From Faunimonas pinastri (GTDB lineage Bacteria; Pseudomonadota; Alphaproteobacteria; Rhizobiales; Afifellaceae): DNA of 64,000 nucleotides. The number at the start of each line of letters is the position of its first letter. Position 1 is the first letter of the stretch. The stretch lies in the NCBI RefSeq assembly GCF_900110915.1, contig NZ_FOFG01000007.1, positions 141,122 to 205,121 on the forward strand, in the 5' to 3' direction. Below the pieces are notes generated by a model, which did not search any database, was not told where the DNA came from, and saw only the letters and a program-made list of their open reading frames with translations. The position numbers and the translations under genes were made by a program. This document shows positions 9,213 to 18,631 of this stretch, piece after piece.

Positions 9213-10412
9213 ATGTCTTTTAAAAACCTACGCCCCCTCCTTTTTTCGCCCCTCGCTCTTCTTCTGGGCGGCTGCAACATGGTTTTGATGCAGCCCTCCG
9301 GGGATATTGCGGTGCAGCAACGCAATCTCATCGTGGTGTCCACGGTGCTGATGCTGCTGATCATCATCCCGGTGATGTTTCTGACAGTGCTGTTCGCCTG
9401 GCGCTATCGCCGGTCCAACACGGACGCCCACTACGATCCTGACTGGCACCACTCCACGCGCCTGGAAGTCGCGATCTGGTCGGCGCCGCTCTGCATCATC
9501 ATCGCGCTGGGCGCGATCACCTGGCTGAGCACGCATACGCTCGACCCGTATCGCCCGGTCAGCCGACTGGACGGGACGCACGCCGTTCCCGCCGGCGTGA
9601 AGCCGCTGACCGTCGAGGTCGTGGCGCTCGACTGGAAGTGGCTGTTCTTCTATCCCGACCAGGGCATCGCCACCGTCAACGAACTCGCCGCCCCGGTGAA
9701 CGTGCCGATCGAGTTCCGGATCACCTCCGCGACGGTGATGAACTCGTTCTTCGTTCCCGCGCTGGCCGGCCAGATCTATGCGATGGCCGGCATGGAGACC
9801 AAACTCCACGCGGTGATCAACAAAGAGGGCGAGTATAACGGCTTCTCCGCCAATTACAGCGGCGCCGGCTTCTCGCACATGAACTTCAAGTTCCACGGGC
9901 TGACCCAGGATGGGTTCGACCAGTGGGTGCAGAAGGCCAAGTCGCAGGGCGGCAAGCTCGGTCGCAACGAGTACCTGCAACTGGAGAAGCCCAGCGAGGC
10001 CGAGCCGGTCCATTACTACAACTCCGTCGATCCGCAGCTCTATTCGGCGATCCTCAACATGTGCGCCCAGCCGGGCAAGATGTGCATGAGCGAGATGAAC
10101 CAGATCGACGCCAATGGCGGCGCGGGCAAGGAGAGCGAAGCCAACAAGGCCAAGCTCCAGTATGACGGCCATCGCGCCCAGGAAGGCGTCGAGGAGCCGG
10201 GTGCGACGTTCCCGGCTTCCGGCCGCCCGCCGAACACCAACGTGCAGCCGGAAGGCATGAAGCCCGACGCGCTGTCTCCCAAGGTGAACGGGCAGGGGCC
10301 GAAGCCGGGCGAAAGCCAGGGACAAGAGCACGACATGCCGGGCATGGACCCGAACATGCCGGGGATGAAGCCCAGCTCACCCGCGCCGAACCAGTTGAAT
10401 CAGCAAGATTAA
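9213..10412 (+). CDS. cyoA: Quinol oxidase subunit II (cytochrome bo3 type)
   Basis: Subunit II of the membrane quinol oxidase. Lipoprotein signal ending in LLLGGC near residue 21, two membrane segments, then a cupredoxin domain. The CuA-ligand cysteines of cytochrome c oxidases are replaced (NYSGAGFSHMNF), marking a quinol rather than cytochrome c oxidase. At about 399 aa it is longer than E. coli CyoA because of a Pro/Met-rich tail rich in MPGM repeats. Start chosen at ATG 9213 so that the lipobox is at normal depth. First gene of cyoABCD. Confidence 0.93.
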   Translation: MSFKNLRPLLFSPLALLLGGCNMVLMQPSGDIAVQQRNLIVVSTVLMLLIIIPVMFLTVLFAWRYRRSNTDAHYDPDWHHSTRLEVAIWSAPLCIIIALGAITWLSTHTLDPYRPVSRLDGTHAVPAGVKPLTVEVVALDWKWLFFYPDQGIATVNELAAPVNVPIEFRITSATVMNSFFVPALAGQIYAMAGMETKLHAVINKEGEYNGFSANYSGAGFSHMNFKFHGLTQDGFDQWVQKAKSQGGKLGRNEYLQLEKPSEAEPVHYYNSVDPQLYSAILNMCAQPGKMCMSEMNQIDANGGAGKESEANKAKLQYDGHRAQEGVEEPGATFPASGRPPNTNVQPEGMKPDALSPKVNGQGPKPGESQGQEHDMPGMDPNMPGMKPSSPAPNQLNQQD

Positions 10413-10472
10413 GCCTGTCGCTGCGCGCTTCCGGCGCGCGGCGTCACTCCAGACAGTTGGACGAGTGTCTCA

Positions 10473-12473
10473 ATGCTTAACTCAGACCTCCTGAAGTTCA
10501 TCTTTGGACGGTTGACGATCGAGGCGATCCCCTACCACGAGCCGATCCTGATCGTGACGTTCGTGGGAGTCGCCATCGGCGGACTCGCGCTCCTCGGCGC
10601 CATCACGTATTTCCGGCTCTGGAATTACCTCTGGACGGAATGGTTCACGAGCGTCGATCACAAGAAGATCGGCATCATGTACGTGATCCTTGCGATCGTG
10701 ATGCTGATCCGTGGTTTCTCGGACGCCATCATGATGCGCGCCCAGCAGGCCATCGCCTTCGGCAGCAACAACGGCTATCTGCCGCCGCACCACTACGACC
10801 AGGTCTTCACCGCCCACGGCGTGATCATGATCTTCTTCATGGCCATGCCGCTGGTGACGGGCCTGATGAACTTCGTGGTGCCGCTGCAGATCGGCGCGCG
10901 CGACGTGTCCTTCCCCTTCCTGAACAACTTCTCGTTCTGGATGACGGTGGGCGGCGCGGTCATCGTCATGATGTCGCTGTTCGTCGGCGAATACGCGCGG
11001 ACCGGCTGGCTCGCCTACCCGCCGCTGTCGGAGGCCGCCTACAGCCCCGGCGTCGGCGTCGACTATTACATCTGGGGCCTGCAGATCGCCGGTGTCGGCA
11101 CGACGCTGTCGGGCATCAACCTGATCGCGACCATCGTGAAGATGCGCGCGCCGGGCATGACCATGATGAAGATGCCGGTGTTCTGCTGGACCTCGCTCTG
11201 CACCAACGTGCTGATCGTGGCCGCATTCCCGGTTCTGACCGCCGTTCTCGCGCTGCTGACGCTCGACCGCTATGTCGGTACGAACTTCTTCACCAACGAT
11301 CTTGGCGGCAACCCGATGATGTACATCAACCTCATCTGGATCTGGGGCCATCCGGAGGTCTACATCCTCGTCCTGCCGGCCTTCGGCATCTTCTCCGAAG
11401 TCGTCTCGACTTTCTGCGGCAAGCGCCTCTTCGGCTATGCCTCGATGGTCTACGCCACGATCGTCATCACCATCCTGTCCTACCTTGTGTGGCTGCACCA
11501 CTTCTTCACGATGGGTTCGGGCGCGAGCGTGAACTCCTTCTTCGGCATCACCACGATGATCATCTCGATCCCGACGGGCGCGAAGATGTTCAACTGGCTC
11601 TTCACGATGTACCGGGGCCGGATCCGCTTCGAAGTGCCGATGCTGTGGACGATCGGCTTCATGTTCACCTTCGTGATCGGCGGCATGACGGGCGTGCTCC
11701 TGGCGGTGCCCCCGGCCGACTTCGTGCTGCACAACTCGCTGTTCCTGATCGCCCACTTCCATAACGTGATCATCGGCGGCGTGGTGTTCGGCCTCTTCGC
11801 CGGCATCAACTACTGGTTCCCGAAGGCCTTCGGCTTCCGGCTGGACCCGTTCTGGGGCAAGATGTCGTTCTGGTTCTGGCTGGTCGGCTTCTACTTCGCC
11901 TTCATGCCGCTCTACGTGCTCGGCCTGATGGGCGTGACCCGTCGCCTCAACCACTTCGACGATCCGTCGCTGCAGATCTGGTTCATCATCGCGGCTTTCG
12001 GCGCGTTCCTGATCGCGCTCGGGATCGCCTCGTTCATCGTGCAGATCGCGGTCAGCATCCGGAACCGGGAGAAGCTTCGCGACTTCACGGGCGATCCGTG
12101 GGACGGGCGTACGCTGGAATGGTCCACGGCCTCCCCGCCGCCGGACTACAACTACGCCTTCACGCCGGTTATCCATGACCACGATGCGTTCGCGGACATG
12201 AAGAAGCGCGGCTACAAGCGTCCGCTTGAAGGCTACCGCCCGATCCATATGCCCAGGAACACCGGGGCGGGCGTGATCCTGGCCGCCTTCAGCGTGATCT
12301 TCGGCTTCTCGATGATCTGGTACATCTGGTGGCTGGCGGCGCTGAGCTTCGCGGCGATCCTGATCGGCGCGATCGTCCACACCTTCAACTACAAGCGCGA
12401 CTTCTACATCCCCGCGGAAGACGTCGTGCAAGCTGAGAACGCCCGCACCACGCTGCTGGCCGGAGGCGTCTGA
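10473..12473 (+). CDS. cyoB: Quinol oxidase subunit I
   Basis: Catalytic heme-copper subunit (666 aa), reducing O2 to water with proton pumping. Visible ligands: [14 protein letters not shown] (low-spin heme His), [15 protein letters not shown] (CuB His and the cross-linked Tyr), [11 protein letters not shown] (two CuB His) and [10 protein letters not shown] (high- and low-spin heme His). The ~15 membrane segments and length match CyoB. It lies between cyoA and cyoC. Confidence 0.97.
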   Translation: MLNSDLLKFIFGRLTIEAIPYHEPILIVTFVGVAIGGLALLGAITYFRLWNYLWTEWFTSVDHKKIGIMYVILAIVMLIRGFSDAIMMRAQQAIAFGSNNGYLPPHHYDQVFTAHGVIMIFFMAMPLVTGLMNFVVPLQIGARDVSFPFLNNFSFWMTVGGAVIVMMSLFVGEYARTGWLAYPPLSEAAYSPGVGVDYYIWGLQIAGVGTTLSGINLIATIVKMRAPGMTMMKMPVFCWTSLCTNVLIVAAFPVLTAVLALLTLDRYVGTNFFTNDLGGNPMMYINLIWIWGHPEVYILVLPAFGIFSEVVSTFCGKRLFGYASMVYATIVITILSYLVWLHHFFTMGSGASVNSFFGITTMIISIPTGAKMFNWLFTMYRGRIRFEVPMLWTIGFMFTFVIGGMTGVLLAVPPADFVLHNSLFLIAHFHNVIIGGVVFGLFAGINYWFPKAFGFRLDPFWGKMSFWFWLVGFYFAFMPLYVLGLMGVTRRLNHFDDPSLQIWFIIAAFGAFLIALGIASFIVQIAVSIRNREKLRDFTGDPWDGRTLEWSTASPPPDYNYAFTPVIHDHDAFADMKKRGYKRPLEGYRPIHMPRNTGAGVILAAFSVIFGFSMIWYIWWLAALSFAAILIGAIVHTFNYKRDFYIPAEDVVQAENARTTLLAGGV

Positions 12474-12478
12474 CACCC

Positions 12479-13108
12479 GTGACTACCAAGACCGACCTTA
12501 CCGCACCGGGAACCGTCCCCGTCTTCTTCGTCGAGGAAGAGCATGGCCATGCCGAAGGCAGCACCATGCTCGGCTTCTGGATCTATCTGATGAGCGACTG
12601 CCTCATCTTTGCGGTCCTGTTCGCCACCTACGCCGTGCTCGGCCACAGCTATGCGGCAGGTCCTTCCGGGAAGGACCTGTTCGAGCTGCCGACCGTCGCG
12701 ATCAACACCTCGATGCTGCTCCTGTCCTCCATCACCTATGGCTTCGCCATGCTGGCGATGGACAAGGAACGGCAGGGCCAGATGCTGTTCTGGCTGGTGA
12801 TCACCGGGCTCTTCGGCCTGGCTTTCGTCGGCCTGGAACTGACGGAATTCGCCAGCCTCATCCGTGAGGGTGCCACCCCGCAGCGCAGCGCCTTCCTGTC
12901 CTCGTTCTTCACCCTCGTCGGCACGCACGGCCTGCATGTCAGCGTCGGCATCATCTGGCTGGTGACGCTGATGGTGCAGGTGATGAAGCACGGGCTGATC
13001 CCCGAGAACCGCCGCCGTCTTCTTTGCCTGAGCATGTTCTGGCACTTCCTGGACGTGATCTGGATCGGCGTCTTCTCCTTTGTCTACCTGATGGGAGTTC
13101 TCGTATGA
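12479..13108 (+). CDS. cyoC: Quinol oxidase subunit III
   Basis: Subunit III of the bo-type oxidase (209 aa, five membrane segments). Motifs [30 protein letters not shown] and [14 protein letters not shown] are typical. It begins with GTG 12479, 5 bp after cyoB, and its stop overlaps the cyoD start. Confidence 0.95.
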   Translation: MTTKTDLTAPGTVPVFFVEEEHGHAEGSTMLGFWIYLMSDCLIFAVLFATYAVLGHSYAAGPSGKDLFELPTVAINTSMLLLSSITYGFAMLAMDKERQGQMLFWLVITGLFGLAFVGLELTEFASLIREGATPQRSAFLSSFFTLVGTHGLHVSVGIIWLVTLMVQVMKHGLIPENRRRLLCLSMFWHFLDVIWIGVFSFVYLMGVLV

Positions 13109-13488
13109 GTTCGCAGCCGCACGACGCCCGGCTGGTGGGCCACGACAGCGACACCAGCGGTCATGGCTCCATGGGGGGCTATGTCACCGGCTTCATCCTG
13201 TCGGTGATCCTGACGGCAATCCCGTTCTGGCTGGTGATGGGGAACGTCCTGAACGATTCCCGCCTGACCGCCATCGCGGTCATGGGCCTCGCCGTGGTGC
13301 AGATCGTGGTTCACATGATCTGCTTTCTGCACATGAACACGAAATCGGAGGGCGGCTGGACGCTGCTCTCGCTGATCTTCACGCTGGTCATCCTTGTGAT
13401 CGCGCTGAGCGGCTCGCTCTGGGTCATGTATCACCTGAATACGAACATGATGCAGATGACGCCCGGCGATGCGATGAACATGCCGTAA
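13105..13488 (+). CDS. cyoD: Quinol oxidase subunit IV
   Basis: Small (127 aa) subunit IV with three membrane segments ([20 protein letters not shown], then [14 protein letters not shown], and a third). Start ATG 13105 overlaps the cyoC stop as ATGA, indicating translational coupling. No cyoE (heme O synthase) follows in this operon. Confidence 0.93.
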   Translation: MSSQPHDARLVGHDSDTSGHGSMGGYVTGFILSVILTAIPFWLVMGNVLNDSRLTAIAVMGLAVVQIVVHMICFLHMNTKSEGGWTLLSLIFTLVILVIALSGSLWVMYHLNTNMMQMTPGDAMNMP

Positions 13489-13494
13489 CGCTTC

Positions 13495-13526
13495 CGGCCG
13501 GGGCGGCAGCGATGTCGCCCCGGCCG
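13495..13526 (+). terminator. Strong hairpin after cyoD (terminator or attenuator)
   Basis: Perfect 11-bp stem CGGCCGGGGCG / CGCCCCGGCCG around a 10-nt loop, followed by only a weak T-rich stretch (ACTTTCTTC). It separates cyoABCD from the SURF1 gene 20 bp on, so it may reduce rather than abolish readthrough. Confidence 0.6.
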
Positions 13527-13546
13527 ACTTTCTTCAGGGTTGCAGA

Positions 13547-14323
13547 GTGACCGTTTCCGAGCCCGCCGCCGAGAAGACCCGCCCGCGCTCGCCTCTGACC
13601 CTCGTGTTCCTGGGAACACTGACCCTCCTGCTCTTCGCGGCATTCATCGCCCTCGGCACCTGGCAGATCGAGCGCCGGGCCTGGAAGCTGGACCTGATCG
13701 CCCGTACCAACGAGCGGGTCGCCGCCCCGGCCGCTTCGCTTCCCCCGCCTTCCGACTGGCCAGCCGTTACCGCCGAACGGGATGCCTACCGGCATGTCCG
13801 CGCCAGCGGCGCCTTCCTCAACGACCGCGAGACCCTGGTGCAGGCCGTCACCGAGAAGGGCAGCGGCTTCTGGGTGCTGACCCCGCTGCAAACGGCGGAC
13901 GGCACGACTGTCCTGATCAATCGCGGCTTCGTCCCGCCGGAGCGGCGCGACCCCGCGACGCGCGCGCAAGGGCAGATCGCGGGACCGGTCACGGTCACCG
14001 GCCTCCTCCGCGTCACCGAGCCGAAAGGCGCGTTCCTGCGCTCCAACGATCCCAAGGGTGATCGCTGGTATTCGCGCGACGTCGCGGCCATCGCCACGTC
14101 GCGCGGGCTCGACCGGGTCGCGCCATTCTTCATCGATGCCGACGCCACGCCCAATCCCGGCGGCTATCCCGTGGGCGGGCTGACGGTGATCGCCTTCCAC
14201 AACAGCCATCTCGTCTATGTCTTCACCTGGTACGCGCTGGCACTGATGGTGGTGGGGGCAGCGTTCTACGTGGTGCGTGACGAGCGGCGGCTTCGTCGGG
14301 GTGCGGAGCCCGGGAGGAGCTGA
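13547..14323 (+). CDS. SURF1 family oxidase assembly protein
   Basis: SURF1/Shy1-type inner-membrane protein (258 aa) that aids heme-copper oxidase maturation. N-terminal membrane segment with the family signature FIALGTWQIERRAWKLDLI, and a C-terminal membrane segment in LVYVFTWYALALMVVGAAFY; between them is a periplasmic domain with VLINRGFVPPERR. GTG start at 13547. Its place directly after cyoABCD suggests it serves this oxidase. Confidence 0.92.
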   Translation: MTVSEPAAEKTRPRSPLTLVFLGTLTLLLFAAFIALGTWQIERRAWKLDLIARTNERVAAPAASLPPPSDWPAVTAERDAYRHVRASGAFLNDRETLVQAVTEKGSGFWVLTPLQTADGTTVLINRGFVPPERRDPATRAQGQIAGPVTVTGLLRVTEPKGAFLRSNDPKGDRWYSRDVAAIATSRGLDRVAPFFIDADATPNPGGYPVGGLTVIAFHNSHLVYVFTWYALALMVVGAAFYVVRDERRLRRGAEPGRS

Positions 14324-14402
14324 GGGGCTCTTCCAGCCCGTCGTCCGGCGATGATATGAAGGCTTCCGCAGTTCGCTGCGGAGAGGGCGCGCGCAGGGCG
14401 GC

Positions 14403-15758
14403 ATGATCGAGAGAGTGCAGGAGCGGGGCCAGGGGCGGAGCGAGAGCCAAGGCGAGGAACGGGTCCATGATCGGGGGCTCCGTCCGGAGGACTCCGCCCG
14501 TCGGCAGAACATGCTGCTGCTGGTGCAGCTTCGCTGGCTCGCGGTCGCGGGCCAGGTCGTCACGATCCTTACGGTGAACCTGGGGCTCGGCATTCCGCTG
14601 CCGGCCCGGGCGATGTTCCTGGTCGCGCTGGCGCTGGTGGCCCTCAATCTCGTTTCGTTGCTGCGGCTTCGCCGGCCTCGTGCGGTCACCAATGCCGGCC
14701 TGTTCATGGCTCTCCTGCTGGATGTCGCGGCCCTGACAGCGCAGCTTTACCTCAGCGGCGGCGCCAGCAATCCTTTCGCTTTCCTCTATCTTCTGCAGAT
14801 CGCATTGGGCGCGGTGCTCCTCGATGCCTGGTCCATCTGGGCGCTGGTGCTGGTGGCACTTGCCTGCTTCGCCGGGCTGACCGAATTCTCCCGGCCCATC
14901 GTCTTTCCGTTGGCTGTGTCAGCGGATCCGATGAAGCTGCAGGTGGAAGGCATGCTGGTGTGCTTCGTGCTGGAAGCCATCCTGCTCGTCGTCTTCGGCA
15001 CCCGGATCGGCGCCAACCTCCGGATGCGCGACGCACGACTGGCCGAACTCCGCCAGCAGGCGGCGGAGGAAGATCATATCGTCCGCATGGGACTTCTGGC
15101 GTCCGGCGCGGCGCACGAACTCGGGACGCCGCTGGCCACCCTCTCCGTCATACTCAGCGACTGGAAGCGCATGCCGGCGCTTGCCGCCGACGCCGAACTG
15201 GCGCAGGAAATCGGGGAGATGCAGGCCGAGGTCCAGCGCTGCAAGGCGATCGTCACCGGAATACTTCTCTCCGCCGGAGAAGCGCGGGGGGAGGCTCCCG
15301 CCGTCACCACCGTGAACGGCTTCCTGGACGAGCTCGTCGAGGATTGGACTGGCGCCCACGCCGCCACGCACCTCGCCTACGACAACGACTTCGGGGAGGA
15401 CCTGCCGATCGTCTCGGACGCCGCGTTGAAAAAGATGATCGTCAACGTGATGGACAACGCCTCCGAGGCCTCGCCGGGCTGGATCGGGCTCAGCGCGACC
15501 CGGGAGGCGAATGCGCTGGTGCTGGAGGTCGTGGACCGTGGTCCCGGCTTCGGGCCGGGCGTTCTCGCCCAGTTCGGCCGGCCCTACAACTCAACCAAGG
15601 GACGGGCCGGCGCCGGGCTCGGGATCTTTCTGGTGGTGAACGCGCTTCGCAAGCTCGGCGGCGGCGTCGCCGCGCGCAACCGCGCCGAGGGGGGAGCGAG
15701 CGTCACGCTGACCCTGCCGCTGGCGGCGCTGTCGATCGGAGGTGGCAATGGCGGATGA
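14403..15758 (+). CDS. regB: Redox sensor histidine kinase, RegB/PrrB/ActS type
   Basis: Membrane-bound sensor kinase (451 aa) with about six N-terminal membrane helices. The family-specific quinone-sensing motif is present (SGGASNPFAFLYLL), the phospho-acceptor reads SGAAHELGTPLATLS, and a cysteine sits in the redox-box position after it (AEVQRCKAIV). The HATPase domain shows N and G boxes (NVMDNASEAS, DRGPGFGPG, GAGLGIFLV). RegB responds to the quinone/oxygen state and phosphorylates RegA. It overlaps regA by 11 bp and lies directly downstream of the cyo-SURF1 genes. Confidence 0.92.
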   Translation: MIERVQERGQGRSESQGEERVHDRGLRPEDSARRQNMLLLVQLRWLAVAGQVVTILTVNLGLGIPLPARAMFLVALALVALNLVSLLRLRRPRAVTNAGLFMALLLDVAALTAQLYLSGGASNPFAFLYLLQIALGAVLLDAWSIWALVLVALACFAGLTEFSRPIVFPLAVSADPMKLQVEGMLVCFVLEAILLVVFGTRIGANLRMRDARLAELRQQAAEEDHIVRMGLLASGAAHELGTPLATLSVILSDWKRMPALAADAELAQEIGEMQAEVQRCKAIVTGILLSAGEARGEAPAVTTVNGFLDELVEDWTGAHAATHLAYDNDFGEDLPIVSDAALKKMIVNVMDNASEASPGWIGLSATREANALVLEVVDRGPGFGPGVLAQFGRPYNSTKGRAGAGLGIFLVVNALRKLGGGVAARNRAEGGASVTLTLPLAALSIGGGNGG

Positions 15759-16281
15759 CCGGCTTCTCCTGATCGTCGACGACGACGTCGCCTTCGTCCG
15801 GACGCTGCGCCGCTCCTTCGAGCGCCGGGGCTACAGCGTCGTGACGGCTGCCAGCGGAGCGGAGCTGGAGGCGCTCCTGACGGAACACCGGCCGAACTTC
15901 GCGGTGGTCGATCTTCGCCTGGACGGCGCCTCGGGGCTTGCCTCCGTGGAAACCCTGCATCGGAGCGACCCTGAGATGCGAATCGTGGTGCTCACCGGCT
16001 TCGCCAGCATCGCGACGGCAGTCGAGGCGATCAAGCTCGGGGCCTGCCATTACCTCGCCAAGCCCTCCAACAGCGACGACATCGAGGCGGCCTTCGCCAA
16101 GGCCGGCGGAGATGTCTCCGTTCCGCTGACGGAGACGCCGACCTCGATCAAGACGCTGGAATGGGAACGCATCCACCAGACGCTGGCCGAGACCGGCTTC
16201 AACATCTCCGAGACCGCGCGCCGTCTCGGTATGCACCGGCGCACGCTCGCCCGGAAGCTGGAAAAGCAGCACATCAAGTAG
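15748..16281 (+). CDS. regA: Redox response regulator, RegA/PrrA/ActR type
   Basis: 177-aa response regulator: receiver domain with acidic pocket (LIVDDDVAF), phospho-Asp in AVVDLRLDG, the T/K switch residues (VVLTG, LAKPS), a short linker and a Fis-type HTH ending NISETARRLGMHRRTLARKL, which is nearly invariant in the RegA family. It activates or represses respiratory, nitrogen-fixing and CO2-fixing genes according to redox state. The start at ATG 15748 lies inside the end of regB. Confidence 0.94.
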   Translation: MADDRLLLIVDDDVAFVRTLRRSFERRGYSVVTAASGAELEALLTEHRPNFAVVDLRLDGASGLASVETLHRSDPEMRIVVLTGFASIATAVEAIKLGACHYLAKPSNSDDIEAAFAKAGGDVSVPLTETPTSIKTLEWERIHQTLAETGFNISETARRLGMHRRTLARKLEKQHIK

Positions 16282-16392
16282 AACTGCCGGCAAGCATCTG
16301 GCGGGCGAGCCGTTTGGCGCGAGTTGTTCGGCCTCATGAATGTTTGTAAGTCTGGCTGACTTCAGCTAAGGCCACGGCTGTAACAGACATCC

Positions 16393-17742
16393 ATGTCTTT
16401 TCCGAAAGCTCTTCCCGTGCCTTCATCAGCCAGCCAGACCGTTCCCGGCAATTCTCCGCGACGCATCCTTCTTGCAAGCCTTGCCGGCACCACCATCGAG
16501 TTCTTCGATTTCTACATCTACGCCACGGCGGCAGTGCTGGTATTTCCGAAGCTGTTCTTCCCGAACAGCGATGCTACGACGGCGACGCTCCAGTCTTTCG
16601 TGACCTTTGCCATCGCCTTCTTCGCCCGCCCGATCGGGGCGGCGATCTTCGGCCATTTCGGCGACCGGATCGGCCGCAAGGCGACGCTCGTCGCGGCGCT
16701 GATGACCATGGGGCTCTCCACCGTCGCGATCGGCCTCCTGCCGGGCTATGCCTCGGTCGGGGTGCTGGCGCCGCTGCTCCTCGCGGTCTGCCGCCTCGGA
16801 CAGGGTCTCGGGCTTGGCGGCGAATGGGGCGGCGCGGTGTTGCTCGCCACGGAGAACGCGCCGCGCGGCAAGGAAGCCTGGTACGGCATGTTCCCGCAGC
16901 TCGGCGCGCCCGTCGGCTTCATCTTCGCGGCCGGCAGCTTCTTCATCCTGACGGAAGCGTTGACGGACCAGCAGTTCTTCGCCTGGGGCTGGCGGATTCC
17001 GTTCATCGTCAGCGCCGTGCTGGTCTTCATGGGGCTCTACGTCCGCCTCAGGATCGCTGAAACGCCGGCCTTCAAGCGCGTCGTGGAAAAGCACGAGCGG
17101 GTTCGGGTGCCCTTCATGAGCGTCGTGACGGAGCATCCCGGCGCGCTGTTCCTCGGCACCTTCGCGGCCATGGCGACGTTCGTGATCTTCTACATCATGA
17201 CGGTTTTCGCGCTGAGCTACGGCACCACGGCGCTCGGTTATACGCGTGGCCAGTTCCTGCCGATCCAGATGCTGGGCGTCATCTTCTTCGGCCTGACGAT
17301 CCCGGTGGCCGCCGTCCTCGCCGACCGCTACGGCCGGCGCACGACGCTGCTCTGGACCACCTTCGCCATCGGCATCTTCGGGCTGACCTTCACCATGCTG
17401 TTCGGCTCAGGCCATCTCGGCTCGGTGATCGCGTTCTTCATCATCGGCCTCGGCCTAATGGGCTTCACCTATGGCCCGCTCGGGACGGCCCTCGCCGAGA
17501 TCTTCCCGACCTCGGTGCGCTACACCGGCGCGTCGCTGACCTTCAACCTTGGCGGCATCGTCGGCGCGTCGCTCGCTCCCTACATCGCCAGCCGCCTCGC
17601 CTCGACCTACGGCCTTGCCTATGTCGGCTATTATCTCACGGCTGCGGCGGCGATCACCTTCCTGGCGCTGCTGGGCTTCGCCATGCTGCAGCGGCACGAC
17701 GCCGTCGACACCACGGCGGCGGGGCTTCGCTCCGGCGCGTAA
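16393..17742 (+). CDS. MFS transporter, MHS family
   Basis: 449-aa carrier with 12 predicted membrane segments. Family motifs: GTTIEFFDFYIYATAAVLVF, GHFGDRIGRKATL, GLGLGGEWGGAVLLATENAP, and a second-half loop VLADRYGRRTT. Closest in pattern to the ShiA/KgtP/ProP group of proton symporters; the substrate is not predictable. It is a paralogue of the minus-strand carrier at 7557-8894 but has the intact canonical loop. It stands alone between regA and an isochorismatase-fold gene. Confidence 0.9.
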   Translation: MSFPKALPVPSSASQTVPGNSPRRILLASLAGTTIEFFDFYIYATAAVLVFPKLFFPNSDATTATLQSFVTFAIAFFARPIGAAIFGHFGDRIGRKATLVAALMTMGLSTVAIGLLPGYASVGVLAPLLLAVCRLGQGLGLGGEWGGAVLLATENAPRGKEAWYGMFPQLGAPVGFIFAAGSFFILTEALTDQQFFAWGWRIPFIVSAVLVFMGLYVRLRIAETPAFKRVVEKHERVRVPFMSVVTEHPGALFLGTFAAMATFVIFYIMTVFALSYGTTALGYTRGQFLPIQMLGVIFFGLTIPVAAVLADRYGRRTTLLWTTFAIGIFGLTFTMLFGSGHLGSVIAFFIIGLGLMGFTYGPLGTALAEIFPTSVRYTGASLTFNLGGIVGASLAPYIASRLASTYGLAYVGYYLTAAAAITFLALLGFAMLQRHDAVDTTAAGLRSGA

Positions 17743-17823
17743 CGGCCGCAGCCTGACGCGCGGCCACCGACGCAGCACAAGGTCGCACGCGCCGTTCGCC
17801 CGTTCAGCTCGACCCGCAGATAG

Positions 17824-17859
17824 GATAGGGAGGGGATCATTCCCCTCCCTTATCTTTTT
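17824..17859 (+). terminator. Rho-independent terminator after MFS gene
   Basis: GATAGGGAGGGGA pairs with TCCCCTCCC(T)TATC around a short loop, followed by CTTTTTC. It lies 80 bp after the MFS stop and ends 11 bp before the next gene. Confidence 0.8.
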
Positions 17860-17870
17860 CGAGGCTCGCG

Positions 17871-18443
17871 ATGGATCGTCTGGACCCCAAGAAAACCGCG
17901 CTCGTGCTGATCGATCTCCAGAAGGGGATTCTCGCCATGAACACCGCCCCGCTGACGACCGATGCGGTGCTGGCGGCGGGCAAGCGGCTCGCCGAAGCTT
18001 TTCGCAAGGCCGGGGGCACCGTCGTGCTTGTCCATGTCGGCTGGTCCAAGGACATGGGCGACGCGATGAAGCAGCAGGTCGACGCCCCCATGCAGCGGCC
18101 GGCCGGTGGCTTGCCGGCGGATTGGTTGGAGTTCGCCGAAGGCCTGGTGATGGATGGCGATCTCTGCATCCTGAAGCGCCAGTGGGGCGCCTTCCACGGC
18201 ACCGAGCTCGACCTGCAGCTTCGCCGCCGCGGCGTGGATACTATCGTGCTCGGCGGCATCGCGACAAATTTCGGCGTGGAATCTACGGGCAGGGCCGCCT
18301 GGGAGCATGGCTACAACGTCGTGTTCGCCGAGGATGCGATGGCGTCGCCGGCCGCCGAGATGCACGACTTCGCCGTGCAGAAGATCTTCCCGCGCCTTGG
18401 CCGGATACGCTCGACCCGGGAAATCCTCGAAGCGATCGGCTGA
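17871..18443 (+). CDS. Isochorismatase-fold hydrolase (YecD-like)
   Basis: 190-aa cysteine-hydrolase/isochorismatase fold. The catalytic Asp (LVLIDLQKGI) and Lys (CILKRQWGAFHGTELD) are present. The usual nucleophile Cys in NxCVEST is Gly here (ATNFGVEST), as in E. coli YecD and the EntB isochorismatase domain, so an amidase reaction through Cys is unlikely. The reaction is unknown. It begins 11 bp after a terminator, so transcription must start within or before the hairpin. Confidence 0.85.
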   Translation: MDRLDPKKTALVLIDLQKGILAMNTAPLTTDAVLAAGKRLAEAFRKAGGTVVLVHVGWSKDMGDAMKQQVDAPMQRPAGGLPADWLEFAEGLVMDGDLCILKRQWGAFHGTELDLQLRRRGVDTIVLGGIATNFGVESTGRAAWEHGYNVVFAEDAMASPAAEMHDFAVQKIFPRLGRIRSTREILEAIG

Positions 18444-18483
18444 TCCCTTCCGCCCCGCTGAAGGGGCCTCGACACGAATTTGC

Positions 18484-18631
18484 CCTTGCGCCTTCCGGCG
18501 CAAGGTGCTCGTTAGGGTCATTCGACTGGACCCGGTGAAAATCCGGGTGGCTCTTCCGGCCGCCGATCCGCCGGACAACGCATTCGACCCCGTCTCGTCC
18601 AGATGAGACGCTCGTCCCTTGCGAGTTCCAC
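18484..18631 (+). promoter_or_regulatory. Structured leader of the SulP transporter gene, candidate sul1-type RNA
   Basis: Four consecutive hairpins fill the DNA before the SulP start: CCTTGCGCC/GGCGCAAGG (18484-18505, TTCC loop), ACCCGG/CCGGGT (18530-18548, TGAAAAT loop), CCGGC/GCCGG (18556-18574) and CGTCTCGT/ATGAGACG (18591-18610). I recall a published alphaproteobacterial cis-RNA, sul1, found before putative sulfate permease genes; position and clade fit, but I cannot check the consensus. The first hairpin could instead be the terminator of the upstream gene. Confidence 0.45.

Noticed and set aside
10482..12476. A 664-codon minus-strand frame across cyoB
   Set aside because: Mirror of cyoB codons (Asp/His/Arg-rich low complexity); cyoB is unambiguous.
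18530..18548. CCGGTGAAAATCCGG resembles part of a cobalamin riboswitch
   Set aside because: No B12 box or remaining core elements follow, and a SulP transporter is not a usual cobalamin-regulated gene; a sul1-like leader fits better.
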